A DNA stretch of 64,000 bases from an uncultured Dokdonia sp. Its GTDB lineage: Bacteria; Bacteroidota; Bacteroidia; Flavobacteriales; Flavobacteriaceae. How positions within the stretch are numbered: position 1 is the first letter of the stretch; each line of letters opens with the position of its first letter. The stretch lies in the NCBI GenBank assembly GCA_947503305.1, contig CANNDF010000001.1:186001-250000 (forward strand), written 5' to 3'. The notes beneath the pieces were generated by a model, which did no database searches, was not told where the DNA came from, and was given only the letters and a program-made list of their open reading frames with translations. A program made the position numbers and the translations under genes. This document shows, in pieces, positions 9,085 to 17,412 of this stretch.

Positions 9085-9987
9085 TTGCTTAAAATAGCCT
9101 ACCATCCTATTTATAAACACCACCTTCCAGATGGGCATCGTTTTCCGATGGCTAAATACGATCTATTGCCAAAGCAACTCCTCTACGAAGGCACTTGTAT
9201 AGAAGATAATTTTTTTAAGCCTGCTATTGCAAATGATACTCCAATATTGGCATGTCATACACATGAATATCTTACCAATCTAAAAGCATTAGAAATAGAA
9301 GGTCGTGAAGCTCGGAAAATAGGATTCCCGCTTTCTAAAGAACTGGTAGAACGTGAACTCATCATTACACAAGGGACTATACAAGGCTGTGAGTATGCGC
9401 TTAAACATGGGATTGCTATGAATATTGCTGGAGGAACACACCATGCCTATACAGATCATGGAGAAGCCTTCTGTATGTTGAATGATCAAGCCATAGGTGC
9501 TCGGTATCTACAAGCAAAAGGGCATGCAAGAAAAATACTCATCGTTGACTTAGATGTACATCAAGGAAATGGTACTGCCGAAATCTTTCAAAATGACCCT
9601 AGTGTTTTTACATTTTCTATGCATGGTAAAGCTAACTATCCGTTTAAAAAAGAAACTTCAGATCTCGATATTGCTTTAGAAACGGCGACTAATGATACCA
9701 CCTATCTAAAAATCTTAAAAGACACTCTTCCAAAACTCATTGAGCAACAACAACCCGATTTTATCTTCTATCTATGCGGCGTAGATATTTTAGAAAGTGA
9801 CAAGCTCGGAAAACTCAGTTGTTCTGTCACAGGTTGTAGAGAAAGGGATCGATTTGTATTACAAACCTGTAAAGAGTATCACATTCCTATTCAGTGCAGT
9901 ATGGGTGGCGGGTATTCTCCAGAAATTAAAACCATTATCGAAGCCCACGCTAATACTTATAGACTGGCTCAGGATATCTATTTTTAA
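9085..9987 (+). CDS. Histone deacetylase family hydrolase
   Basis: A 300-residue member of the arginase/deacetylase fold (class II HDAC/acetoin utilisation/acetylpolyamine amidohydrolase group), a Zn-dependent amidohydrolase of unknown physiological substrate in bacteria. Diagnostic features are GGTHHAYTDHGEAFCMLND with the paired active-site histidines (near 116-130), DLDVHQGNG with metal-binding Asp and His (near 155), and a GVDILESDKLG block with the third metal Asp. The start is TTG at 9085, three bases after the preceding stop; the family N-terminus (KIAYHPIYKHHLPDGHRFP) begins immediately, and no ATG lies in front of it. It probably shares a transcript with the upstream secreted protein. 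Confidence 0.9.
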   Translation: MLKIAYHPIYKHHLPDGHRFPMAKYDLLPKQLLYEGTCIEDNFFKPAIANDTPILACHTHEYLTNLKALEIEGREARKIGFPLSKELVERELIITQGTIQGCEYALKHGIAMNIAGGTHHAYTDHGEAFCMLNDQAIGARYLQAKGHARKILIVDLDVHQGNGTAEIFQNDPSVFTFSMHGKANYPFKKETSDLDIALETATNDTTYLKILKDTLPKLIEQQQPDFIFYLCGVDILESDKLGKLSCSVTGCRERDRFVLQTCKEYHIPIQCSMGGGYSPEIKTIIEAHANTYRLAQDIYF

Positions 9988-10046
9988 AGAACCTCATCCT
10001 TTACTATATCTTGCTAAGAGGGAAGTATTTTATGTAACTTCGTACT

Positions 10047-11192
10047 GTGCAAACACACTATGATTATATTATTCTAGGGGGTGGGCTTTCTGGCTTAACC
10101 CTAGCCTATAGGATGTCCCAGGATTCTTTTTTTGATACCACATCAATCCTTATTATTGATCAATCTGCAAAAGAAGAAAATGACCGTACCTGGTGCTTCT
10201 GGGAGTCGCAACCCGATATTTTTGAAGAAGTTGTTTCGCATCGTTGGCCATTAATACAATTTAAAAGCCCCGTATTTTCTGATGAGATTGCAATACAACC
10301 CTATACCTATAAAAAAATTGAGGGTGCTCATTTTTACGCTTTCGCAAAAGCAATATTACAACAACATCATCATATCCACTTTCTACAGGAATCTGTAGTC
10401 GACACAGAAGAACAAAAGGATAAGGTTATCGTAACTACAGAAAATCATGCAATAACAGCATCAAGAGTATGTACTAGTTTTCTAAATCTACAGATGTTAG
10501 AAAAACAGTCACGCCATCAGTATCTCAAACAGCATTTTATAGGGTGGTTTATCAAAACTGAAACCCCAGTCTTTGATCCTGAAGTCGCAACTTTTATGGA
10601 CTTTACCGTACCTCAAAAAGATAATTGTCGGTTTATGTATGTACTACCAACATCCTCTACCGAAGCCTTGTTTGAATACACACTATTTTCTAAAGACCTT
10701 CTCGATGAAACTGAATATGAAACTGCTATTAAAGAGTATTTAAATAATAATGGGATATTGCAATATAGCATTGAAGCTAAAGAACAAGGTGATATCCCTA
10801 TGTCTTCATATCGTTTTGACAAGCATAATACATCGCGAATTATTCATATAGGAAGTGCAGGAGGCTGGACCAAAGCTAGTACAGGATTTACTTTTAAACA
10901 TACCTTAAAAAAGACAGCACAACTTGTTGATTTCTTAAAAACGGGAAAGGACTTGCGTGCATTTTCAAAACGCACACGTTTTTGGTGGTATGACTTATTA
11001 CTCGTAGATGTTTTATACCGTAAAAATCATTTAGGAGCGCCTATTTTTGGAGCCATGTTTAAAAACAATCCTACGGATCGTATTTTTAGATTTCTTGACG
11101 ATGAGACTACATTTAAAGAAGAATTACAGATTATCTGGAGCTTACCTAAAAAAGAATTTATCAAAGCAGTTTTTAGCAGGTTGTTTAGATAG
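10047..11192 (+). CDS. crtY: Lycopene beta-cyclase
   Basis: A 381-residue FAD/NAD(P)-dependent cyclase that converts lycopene to beta-carotene at the membrane. The N-terminal dinucleotide-binding motif DYIILGGGLSGLTLAYR starts at about residue 6. NDRTWCFWE (about 45) and a PMSSYRFD-containing segment followed by GSAGGWTKASTG are CrtY signatures. GTG at 10047 is the likely start: it gives the usual short lead to the Rossmann motif and lies just after a near-consensus -7 element (TAACTTCG, 10035-10042). No other carotenoid gene is present in the window, so the rest of the pathway must be elsewhere. A one-mismatch palindrome copy encodes AFAKA near residue 98. Confidence 0.92.
   Translation: MQTHYDYIILGGGLSGLTLAYRMSQDSFFDTTSILIIDQSAKEENDRTWCFWESQPDIFEEVVSHRWPLIQFKSPVFSDEIAIQPYTYKKIEGAHFYAFAKAILQQHHHIHFLQESVVDTEEQKDKVIVTTENHAITASRVCTSFLNLQMLEKQSRHQYLKQHFIGWFIKTETPVFDPEVATFMDFTVPQKDNCRFMYVLPTSSTEALFEYTLFSKDLLDETEYETAIKEYLNNNGILQYSIEAKEQGDIPMSSYRFDKHNTSRIIHIGSAGGWTKASTGFTFKHTLKKTAQLVDFLKTGKDLRAFSKRTRFWWYDLLLVDVLYRKNHLGAPIFGAMFKNNPTDRIFRFLDDETTFKEELQIIWSLPKKEFIKAVFSRLFR
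10338..10351. repeat. One-mismatch palindrome copy (GCTTTCGCAAAAGC)
   Basis: Differs from the 14-bp consensus by G to A at position 9. Inside crtY, read as AFAKA. Confidence 0.75.
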
Positions 11193-11371
11193 AGCGATGA
11201 ACATTTTATACCTTCATTAAGATACATCAACCCCAACAGGTATTCAGTGATTAAAAACAAGATTCCCTACTGGGTAGTATTAAATAACCTTCGGAATAAG
11301 CTATCTGATAGATACTAAATCACTCCTAGAATAAAAAGTCCTCCCCTCTGGAAAAGAATTTAGGAGAGGGA

Positions 11372-12130
11372 TTACATCCCGCGTTCTTTCTGAATCGTTT
11401 CGTACGCTTCTTGAACTTTTCTAAATTTATCTTCGGCTCCTTTACGATATGCCTCATCCATATGTTGTAATTTATCAGGATGGTATTTTTTTGCCATTGT
11501 ACGAAAAGCTTTTTTCACTTCATCATTTGTAGCATCTTTCTGTATCTCCAGTATCTTATACGCACTTTCGGCACTCTTAAAAAACATTGCTTTGATACTT
11601 TCAAAGTCTTGATGATTTACTCTAAAATATCCTGCTATTTGAGCCATTACACGCACTTCTGGTTCTGAGACATGACCATCTGCCTGTGCAATCCCAAATA
11701 AAAAGTGTAAGATCTGTAAACGTACTTCATAGCGAGTACGACTATTGAGATACGTACAAATACGAGATGCCGAAACTTCTCTGTTTTTTATAACATCATT
11801 AAAGGTTCTGAAAGTGGCATTTGCGCGTTCTTTTCCATAGGCCCTTACAAAATACTGACGTGCATAATCCAATTCTGTTTGACTTACGGTCCCATCTGCT
11901 TTTATAACAATAGATGCTAATGAAAGAAGATTTAATTCAAAATCCCCTGGAGAAACAGTCTCTCGGGTTGCATTATCAAAAACCGTTTTAAAACCTCCTC
12001 CTCTAGAAGAACTTCCATCATTTTTACCAAAAAGACTATCGGCTGCACTGCCTATAAAATACCCTATAAGTGCTCCCAAAAAACCTCTTCCAAAAAACCA
12101 ACCGACGACGGCTCCTATATATTTAATCAT
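11372..12130 (-). CDS. TerB/DjlA-like membrane protein with C-terminal J domain
   Basis: A 252-residue protein. A Gly-rich hydrophobic N-terminus (residues 2-30, GAVVGWFFGRGFLGALIGYF) suggests a membrane anchor. A TerB-like helical domain follows (about 60-175, with IVIKADGTVSQTE and FGIAQADGHVSEPE repeats), and a DnaJ domain closes the protein (about 189-250) with HPD at 217-219. This is the DjlA architecture: a co-chaperone expected to stimulate DnaK at the membrane. The -7 element at 12155-12162 supports the start at 12130. It faces crtY tail-to-tail across 179 bases in which I see no gene. Confidence 0.9.
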   Translation of the reverse strand: MIKYIGAVVGWFFGRGFLGALIGYFIGSAADSLFGKNDGSSSRGGGFKTVFDNATRETVSPGDFELNLLSLASIVIKADGTVSQTELDYARQYFVRAYGKERANATFRTFNDVIKNREVSASRICTYLNSRTRYEVRLQILHFLFGIAQADGHVSEPEVRVMAQIAGYFRVNHQDFESIKAMFFKSAESAYKILEIQKDATNDEVKKAFRTMAKKYHPDKLQHMDEAYRKGAEDKFRKVQEAYETIQKERGM

Positions 12131-12154
12131 TGTATGCTATTACTTCGAGAACCA

Positions 12155-12162
12155 CAAAAATA
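12155..12162 (-). promoter_or_regulatory. -7 promoter element for TerB/DnaJ gene
   Basis: On the minus strand this reads TATTTTTG (TAnnTTTG), about 24 bases before the ATG at 12130. Confidence 0.55.
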
Positions 12163-12291
12163 AGGGTTCTATGCCATAAGACGTTGGTTTTAGGGGTTTG
12201 TTACGTATTTACAAAAGCAAAAAGATATAAATTAACATATCCTTTAACATACTGCCAATTTTTCGGTATATAATCTACGGTATGCTTTATG

Positions 12292-12299
12292 TATCTTTG
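12292..12299 (+). promoter_or_regulatory. -7 promoter element for bacilliredoxin gene
   Basis: TATCTTTG matches TAnnTTTG and lies 19 bases before the ATG at 12319. It overlaps a possible upstream ATG (12289), which argues that the upstream codon is not used. Confidence 0.65.
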
Positions 12300-12318
12300 C
12301 AATCAAAATAAATTGATT

Positions 12319-12729
12319 ATGTATCCAGCAGATTTAGTAAAACCGATGCGTGAAGACCTTACTCGTAATGGCTTCACAGAATTACATACAACAGCAGACG
12401 TAGAAGCTGCAATGAAGAAAGAAGGAACTACACTTATGGTTGTAAATTCAGTATGTGGATGTGCCGCTCGTAATGCGCGTCCTGCAGCTGTTCATGCTAC
12501 TGTAAATGGAAAAACTCCAGATAACTTATACACTGTATTTGCAGGTGTAGATGCAGAGGCTACAGACCTAGCGCGTAGTTTTATGGTTCCTTTTCCTCCA
12601 TCTAGCCCATCTATGGCGTTATTTAAAGATGGTGAACTCGTACATATGTTAGAGCGTCATCACATTGAAGGAAGACCTGCAGAAATGATTGCAGAAAATC
12701 TTATCGATGCCTTTGATGAGCACTGCTAG
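12319..12729 (+). CDS. BrxA/BrxB family bacilliredoxin
   Basis: A 136-residue thioredoxin-fold protein (YphP/YqiW family). The active-site motif is CGC at residues 46-48 within MVVNSVCGCAARNARP, and PFPPSSPSMALF supplies the cis-Pro region. In Firmicutes these proteins reduce bacillithiol-mixed disulfides. In Bacteroidota the same role is likely but inferred. The start at 12319 (MYPADLVKPM) matches the family. An ATG 30 bases upstream is rejected because it overlaps the promoter. The gene is monocistronic, with promoter 12292 and terminator 12751. Confidence 0.93.
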   Translation: MYPADLVKPMREDLTRNGFTELHTTADVEAAMKKEGTTLMVVNSVCGCAARNARPAAVHATVNGKTPDNLYTVFAGVDAEATDLARSFMVPFPPSSPSMALFKDGELVHMLERHHIEGRPAEMIAENLIDAFDEHC

Positions 12730-12750
12730 TAAAATGGTATTACACGTATG

Positions 12751-12780
12751 AAACCGTTTCCTTTTGAAACGGTTTTTTTA
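12751..12780 (+). terminator. Strong rho-independent terminator after bacilliredoxin gene
   Basis: Perfect 10-bp stem AAACCGTTTC / GAAACGGTTT (12751-12760 and 12766-12775), 5-base loop, followed by a run of T. Confidence 0.92.
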
Positions 12781-12787
12781 TTTTTAT

Positions 12788-12801
12788 GCTTTCGCGAAAG
12801 C
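12788..12801. repeat. Palindrome copy 4 (GCTTTCGCGAAAGC)
   Basis: Perfect copy directly between the terminator and the plsC start. It would encode LSRK only if plsC began at the ATG at 12786. Confidence 0.95.
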
Positions 12802-12809
12802 GTATACTC

Positions 12810-13562
12810 ATGAAAAAAATAATCGCATACCCGCTTACGATCCTATACTACATTGCCTTTGGGATAACATTACTCATTTTTCATCCCATACAATGGATAT
12901 GTCTTACTGTTTTTGGGTATCAGGCGCATAAAAAAAGTGTTGATTTTCTCAATTTCTTTTTATTGCGATGCTTACACATTCTAGGAACAACCTTTGCGTT
13001 TGAAAATCCTTATACAATTCAAAGAGATCAACCTCTTATTATTGTTTCAAATCACCAAGGCACTTATGATATTCCTCCTATCATATGGTATCTGAGACAC
13101 CTACACCCTAAGTTTATAAGTAAAAAAGAGCTAGGAAAAGGGATTCCTAGTATTTCATTTAACTTAAAATATGGAGGTTCTGTACTCATAGATCGTAAGG
13201 ACAAACGACAAGCTATAGAAGCCATAAAAGGACTTACAAAATACCTCAACACCCATCATCGATCTGTGGTTATTTTTCCTGAAGGTACCCGAAGTAAAGA
13301 TGGAATTCCTATGCGATTTGCAACCGCAGGTCTTAAGACTCTTTTTGAAGATATGCCTACGGCACTTATCGTTCCTATAACAATTAATAACTCATGGAAA
13401 CTTAATAGATGGGGTGGTTTTCCTATGGATATCGGGGTAAAAATAGAACACAAAGTACACCCTACCATTGCAGTGCATAGCGACACCCCAGAAAACCTTA
13501 TTCAACAATTGGAAACCATTATTCTCGGGGATTTTGAACACATAAAAGAACGTCGAAAATGA
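12810..13562 (+). CDS. plsC: 1-acyl-sn-glycerol-3-phosphate acyltransferase
   Basis: A 250-residue inner-membrane acyltransferase that makes phosphatidate from lysophosphatidate. The family motifs are visible: NHQGTYD with the catalytic HX4D (H82, D87), a KKELGKG-type second block, and FPEGTRS (near 149-155). The N-terminal hydrophobic stretch (residues 8-37) is the membrane anchor. ATG at 12810 (MKKIIAYPL) is preferred. An in-frame ATG at 12786 would add eight residues (MLSRKRIL) encoded mostly by the repeated palindrome. The stop overlaps the next gene's start by four bases (ATGA), indicating translational coupling. Confidence 0.92.
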   Translation: MKKIIAYPLTILYYIAFGITLLIFHPIQWICLTVFGYQAHKKSVDFLNFFLLRCLHILGTTFAFENPYTIQRDQPLIIVSNHQGTYDIPPIIWYLRHLHPKFISKKELGKGIPSISFNLKYGGSVLIDRKDKRQAIEAIKGLTKYLNTHHRSVVIFPEGTRSKDGIPMRFATAGLKTLFEDMPTALIVPITINNSWKLNRWGGFPMDIGVKIEHKVHPTIAVHSDTPENLIQQLETIILGDFEHIKERRK

Positions 13563-14212
13563 CAGACCAACAACTTATTGATACTACAATCACTTTTGTA
13601 AAAGAAACTCTGGTAGATGCAGAAGGAGGGCATGACTGGTTTCATATAGAACGAGTGTACAAAAATGCGCTTCTTATCGCTCAAGGTGAAAATGTGAATC
13701 TCCTTATTGTAAGTTTAGGTGCATTGTTACACGATATTGCAGATGCTAAGTTTCATGATGGTGATGAAACTATTGCTCCTAAAATAGCAAGTTCATTTTT
13801 ACTCAAGCAAAATGCAGATAGTACAGTCATAGAACATGTTATTCAAATTATCAAAAATATCTCATTTAAAGGAGGTAATAAGGAACAATCCTTTACCTCA
13901 AAAGAGCTAGATGTAATACAAGATGCAGACCGTCTGGATGCACTAGGGGCTATTGGAATTGCACGTACATTTAATTATGGAGGGTTTAAAAACAGAACGT
14001 TATATGATCCAGATATCAAACCAAAACTAGATATGACCCCTGCCGAATATAAAGCCTCTACAGCTCCTACTATCAATCATTTTTATGAAAAATTACTCCT
14101 TCTTAAAAATCGTATGAATACAGAAACAGGTAAAAAAATTGCCGAGAAACGCCACCAATTTATGGAAGCATTTCTTGAACAATTTTATGCGGAATGGGAA
14201 GGAAAGCTATAA
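13559..14212 (+). CDS. HD domain phosphohydrolase (YedJ-like)
   Basis: A 217-residue cytoplasmic HD-superfamily protein. The metal-binding pattern is H...HD...D: HDWFHIERV (H25, H29), LLHDIAD (H58, D59), and a distal IQDADRLDALGAIGIAR block near 120-135. Proteins of this group hydrolyse nucleotides or phosphate esters, but the natural substrate cannot be read from the sequence. The 4-base overlap with plsC makes a two-gene operon. Confidence 0.88.
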   Translation: MTDQQLIDTTITFVKETLVDAEGGHDWFHIERVYKNALLIAQGENVNLLIVSLGALLHDIADAKFHDGDETIAPKIASSFLLKQNADSTVIEHVIQIIKNISFKGGNKEQSFTSKELDVIQDADRLDALGAIGIARTFNYGGFKNRTLYDPDIKPKLDMTPAEYKASTAPTINHFYEKLLLLKNRMNTETGKKIAEKRHQFMEAFLEQFYAEWEGKL

Positions 14213-14406
14213 GTATATGCTTTCGTACTTTGACAAGCTCATTATAATCTTTGACTAAACCAAAAATGTACTATAAAACAATCTTACATTTTAAAAAACA
14301 ATAAACAGCAAATGGATCATATTTTATCATAGCATCATCAAGGCATACCTCTCAACAACTCGACTTATTAATATACTAATTCAATTAAGTAACTGAATTT
14401 AAACTA

Positions 14407-17376
14407 TTACAATATAACCTTGCTTAACGTAACCTTTTTATTTTCTCTTAAAAGCCTAATCATTTTTACTTCTTTTGTTTCCTGAGGGGATCCATAATCT
14501 TTATAAAAAGTATACTTTATGTATAATGGGATTAAATAGTCATTTGCCACATCAGAATATTCTAAATTAATTAACCACTCTCCTTTGTGAGCATCATCCA
14601 AAATAAATTCTTCTAAAGAAAGTCCTTCTCTAGTACTATTTGCAAACTTGTCAGATTTTGATTTATCCCATTTGAAAAAAAACTTCTCTGGACTTACAAA
14701 CTGTATTTTAAACTTGGCTTGTGGTTGTGACCAATTAAGAACCCATCTGGCATCTATAAGACTGTTTTCTACAGAAAAATTTTTGAGAACATCACTAGAT
14801 AGAATCTCAGTTCCATGTAATAGTATTAATCTACTCAATTCATTATTTAACAAAGGTTTTATTGTACTGAAATCTATATTTTGTATCCCCTGAACAAGCA
14901 TTCTCTTATATAAATCTATCGCATCCTTATACTTACCGTTTACCTCATAAATCATTGCTAAATCACGATGAGATTGTGCTTCCAAAGGTCGTATTTTGGC
15001 AATTTCTTCGTATAAATATTCTGCTTCTTTATACTTTTTAAACTGCTCAAAATATCCTGCTACAATACGTAGTATCTTAGGATTGTCTGGAGATAGGTAT
15101 ACTACATTTGTTAATATCTCATAAGCAATATCATAATCCCATTTTGATATAAATTGAGCTACTTCTAAATAATAATTTATAGTAACTATATGCGGACTAT
15201 CATTTTTATATATTTTATAAGCTTCCTCTAAAGTCTGTGCTTGAAGGAAAGGTTCTATAAAAGATGTTTTAGATAGCAAAGCATCATACACATCAAGATT
15301 CTCATTATAATAATTTTTAATGGCTTTATTATTGCCCTGAGAAGCTGTTTCATCCATTCCTAGTTGGAACTTTTTTGTACGTATTACAATCAACCCTCCA
15401 CTGGCTTCGGCTCCAAATCGATTTTTTGCAGTTAAGGGGTTTACTATGGATATACTAGATATTTCCTGAGGGTTTATATAAGGTAATGTTCTCCGCTGGT
15501 CATAAATAAGACCATCTATCATTATAGAAGGAGTCCCAGAAATAATCCCAGGAGATTTATAAGATCTAGGAAATTCATAAATACCCCCTCCAGAAGTCTT
15601 TCTATAACGAACCGATGTATTAGCCAGCAAGACATTTTCTAACGTAGTATGCGTAGGATTAATTTGATTACTAGTAACTTCTTCTATAGCATAACGTACC
15701 TTTTTTTGCTCTCCTCGTTTTTTCTGTCTCTCTTTGCCAGAAATTACTACTTCATCTAGAAAATCTCCTTCAGGCATTAAATTTATAGAGAATGGTCGGT
15801 CGCTGTTTTTAATCGTTACACGCTGAGATACAGCTCCAATATGAGAAAATAGCAGTTCTTCGCCTATTGAAGCCTGAATACTGAAATCCCCATTAGAGTT
15901 TGTAATTTCTTCTTTATAAGTACCTAGAATTCTTATGTTCACCCCTTGAAAAGGAATACTGTCTATTGTTACATTTCCTTTTATCCAGTAGTTTTTGTCT
16001 TCCTTTTGTTCATATACTTGAAAATCTTCAATGTCATAGGTCATAAATGACAATGCCTTATCAAGAGATACTTTAGTAGGGTTTATATAATGCCCATCTG
16101 TATATAATGAGAGTGATTGAAGTCGTTCTTCATTTCCGTAAGTCAGAGAATTTATAGTAAAAACGGGAGCATCATATTTTACTTTTAATTCTCCTAGAAA
16201 AGAAGTTGCATCAGAAAATAACAATATACGATCTGGAGTAAAATCTGAGGTATATCCCAAATGGTCATAATTTGCAATTCCATCATAGAATACATTTTCC
16301 AATGATCTTTTAAAATCTAGATGATCAGTGTTTTTTTTACAATCAAAATAAAGTACATCTTGTAGCCTACTATTAAAAACAACAAGCTCTATTTTTGAGG
16401 TATCTAAAGATTGTAAATAGGTAGATAGTAACTCATATTCTTTATCAAAATCTCGTTTCTTCATGGACCTCGATGCATCCCAAAATATGGTAATATTCTT
16501 AGGGGGTACTCTTTTTTTATTCAACGCATAATGCTCACTTTTTAATTGTCCTATTTTTACAGAAAATGCAATTCCATCGCCTTTATATCTCTTCCATTTA
16601 TCCTGACTAATAGCTCTAGTAAAAGAGGATACTTTTGTATATGCACCCGCAATAGCAATTTCTAGTTTATCTCCATATACTTTTATAAGTTCTATGCTTA
16701 CAACTACATCATCGTTTACAATAATTCCATATGGACTAAGGTCTATAGATACATCCTTCTCTCCTTTGTGAACAGTATGATAGATTTGAGAATTTACCAA
16801 ATTATTTACAGGGTATCTTTTCTTATAATCATAAACATTTACCCGAAGAAGCACACTATCTGTTTCATTTTCTATAAGTTTAAAATTAAGTTTGAGAAGT
16901 TTTGTTTGTTCTTTTTTTATACGGATTCGAGTAGCAATTTCTCCACCTAATCCTTGCTTATCTTTCCAATATCCAAAATGTTCTTTTGTATATTTTGAAT
17001 ACCCTATAGTCCTTTCTTCTTCAATTAATTTTTCTACTACTACTTCATCTAGACCTATAGGTTCTGGAATCAATTTGATAATAGAAAAGTCTTTAGGAGC
17101 ATCTCTTAGCTCTTTTATAGTATACGTTTTTGTCTTATATCCTACTATTGAGATTTGCAAAACATCATTTGGCAATAATCGTTTTTGTGTCTGAAATTCA
17201 AAATACCCTTGTTCATCAGTTACTGTACCGATCCCTTTTTTTACAATTCCAACATTGACATATGGAATAGAAGTTTTCTTATGAGCATCTATAACTTGAG
17301 CTCTAAAAACAGATTGCCCCTTTACTTGCATAGAAGTAACGAAAAGGGCAATCCATAAAATAGTGAGATATTTCAT
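14407..17376 (-). CDS. Array protein D: CarboxypepD_reg / VWA / TonB-plug / TPR / DUF2135
   Basis: A 989-residue exported protein (signal peptide 1-20, MKYLTILWIALFVTSMQVKG). In order: CarboxypepD_reg (about 22-105); a beta-rich region shared only with paralogue B (about 135-280, GLGGEIATRIRIKKE); a VWA-like domain (about 294-445) with DASRS at 300-304 and FSDA with D389, but Asn at 369 where the MIDAS Thr would be; a second CarboxypepD_reg (about 465-535); a TonB plug (about 540-668, ending SGGLIVIRTKKF); TPR-like helices (about 690-850); and a DUF2135 domain (about 875-985). The protein ends there, with no 22-strand barrel, so it cannot be a TonB-dependent transporter on its own. It is the last gene of the array. 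It lacks the ALVxGNDY linker present in A-C. Function unknown. Confidence 0.85.
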   Translation of the reverse strand: MKYLTILWIALFVTSMQVKGQSVFRAQVIDAHKKTSIPYVNVGIVKKGIGTVTDEQGYFEFQTQKRLLPNDVLQISIVGYKTKTYTIKELRDAPKDFSIIKLIPEPIGLDEVVVEKLIEEERTIGYSKYTKEHFGYWKDKQGLGGEIATRIRIKKEQTKLLKLNFKLIENETDSVLLRVNVYDYKKRYPVNNLVNSQIYHTVHKGEKDVSIDLSPYGIIVNDDVVVSIELIKVYGDKLEIAIAGAYTKVSSFTRAISQDKWKRYKGDGIAFSVKIGQLKSEHYALNKKRVPPKNITIFWDASRSMKKRDFDKEYELLSTYLQSLDTSKIELVVFNSRLQDVLYFDCKKNTDHLDFKRSLENVFYDGIANYDHLGYTSDFTPDRILLFSDATSFLGELKVKYDAPVFTINSLTYGNEERLQSLSLYTDGHYINPTKVSLDKALSFMTYDIEDFQVYEQKEDKNYWIKGNVTIDSIPFQGVNIRILGTYKEEITNSNGDFSIQASIGEELLFSHIGAVSQRVTIKNSDRPFSINLMPEGDFLDEVVISGKERQKKRGEQKKVRYAIEEVTSNQINPTHTTLENVLLANTSVRYRKTSGGGIYEFPRSYKSPGIISGTPSIMIDGLIYDQRRTLPYINPQEISSISIVNPLTAKNRFGAEASGGLIVIRTKKFQLGMDETASQGNNKAIKNYYNENLDVYDALLSKTSFIEPFLQAQTLEEAYKIYKNDSPHIVTINYYLEVAQFISKWDYDIAYEILTNVVYLSPDNPKILRIVAGYFEQFKKYKEAEYLYEEIAKIRPLEAQSHRDLAMIYEVNGKYKDAIDLYKRMLVQGIQNIDFSTIKPLLNNELSRLILLHGTEILSSDVLKNFSVENSLIDARWVLNWSQPQAKFKIQFVSPEKFFFKWDKSKSDKFANSTREGLSLEEFILDDAHKGEWLINLEYSDVANDYLIPLYIKYTFYKDYGSPQETKEVKMIRLLRENKKVTLSKVIL

Positions 17377-17388
17377 TTGAATACGTAT

Positions 17389-17402
17389 GCTTTCGCGAAA
17401 GC
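17389..17402. repeat. Palindrome copy 5 (GCTTTCGCGAAAGC)
   Basis: Perfect copy in the 36-base gap between array genes C and D. It could form a hairpin in a C-D transcript. Confidence 0.95.
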
Positions 17403-17412
17403 GAAAAATAGA

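Noticed and set aside
11193-11371. Terminator in the crtY/TerB-DnaJ gap
   Set aside because: The only inverted repeat (CCCTCT / AGAGGG around 11344-11370) is six bases long with a wide loop, which is too weak to call.
12289-12318. Upstream ATG start for the bacilliredoxin
   Set aside because: It overlaps the TATCTTTG promoter element, and the family begins at MYPADL (12319).
14213-14406. Possible gene or RNA in the gap after the HD hydrolase
   Set aside because: AT-rich with many stops in all frames; it has only a half-site of the palindrome (GCTTTCG near 14219) and no hairpin with a T-run.
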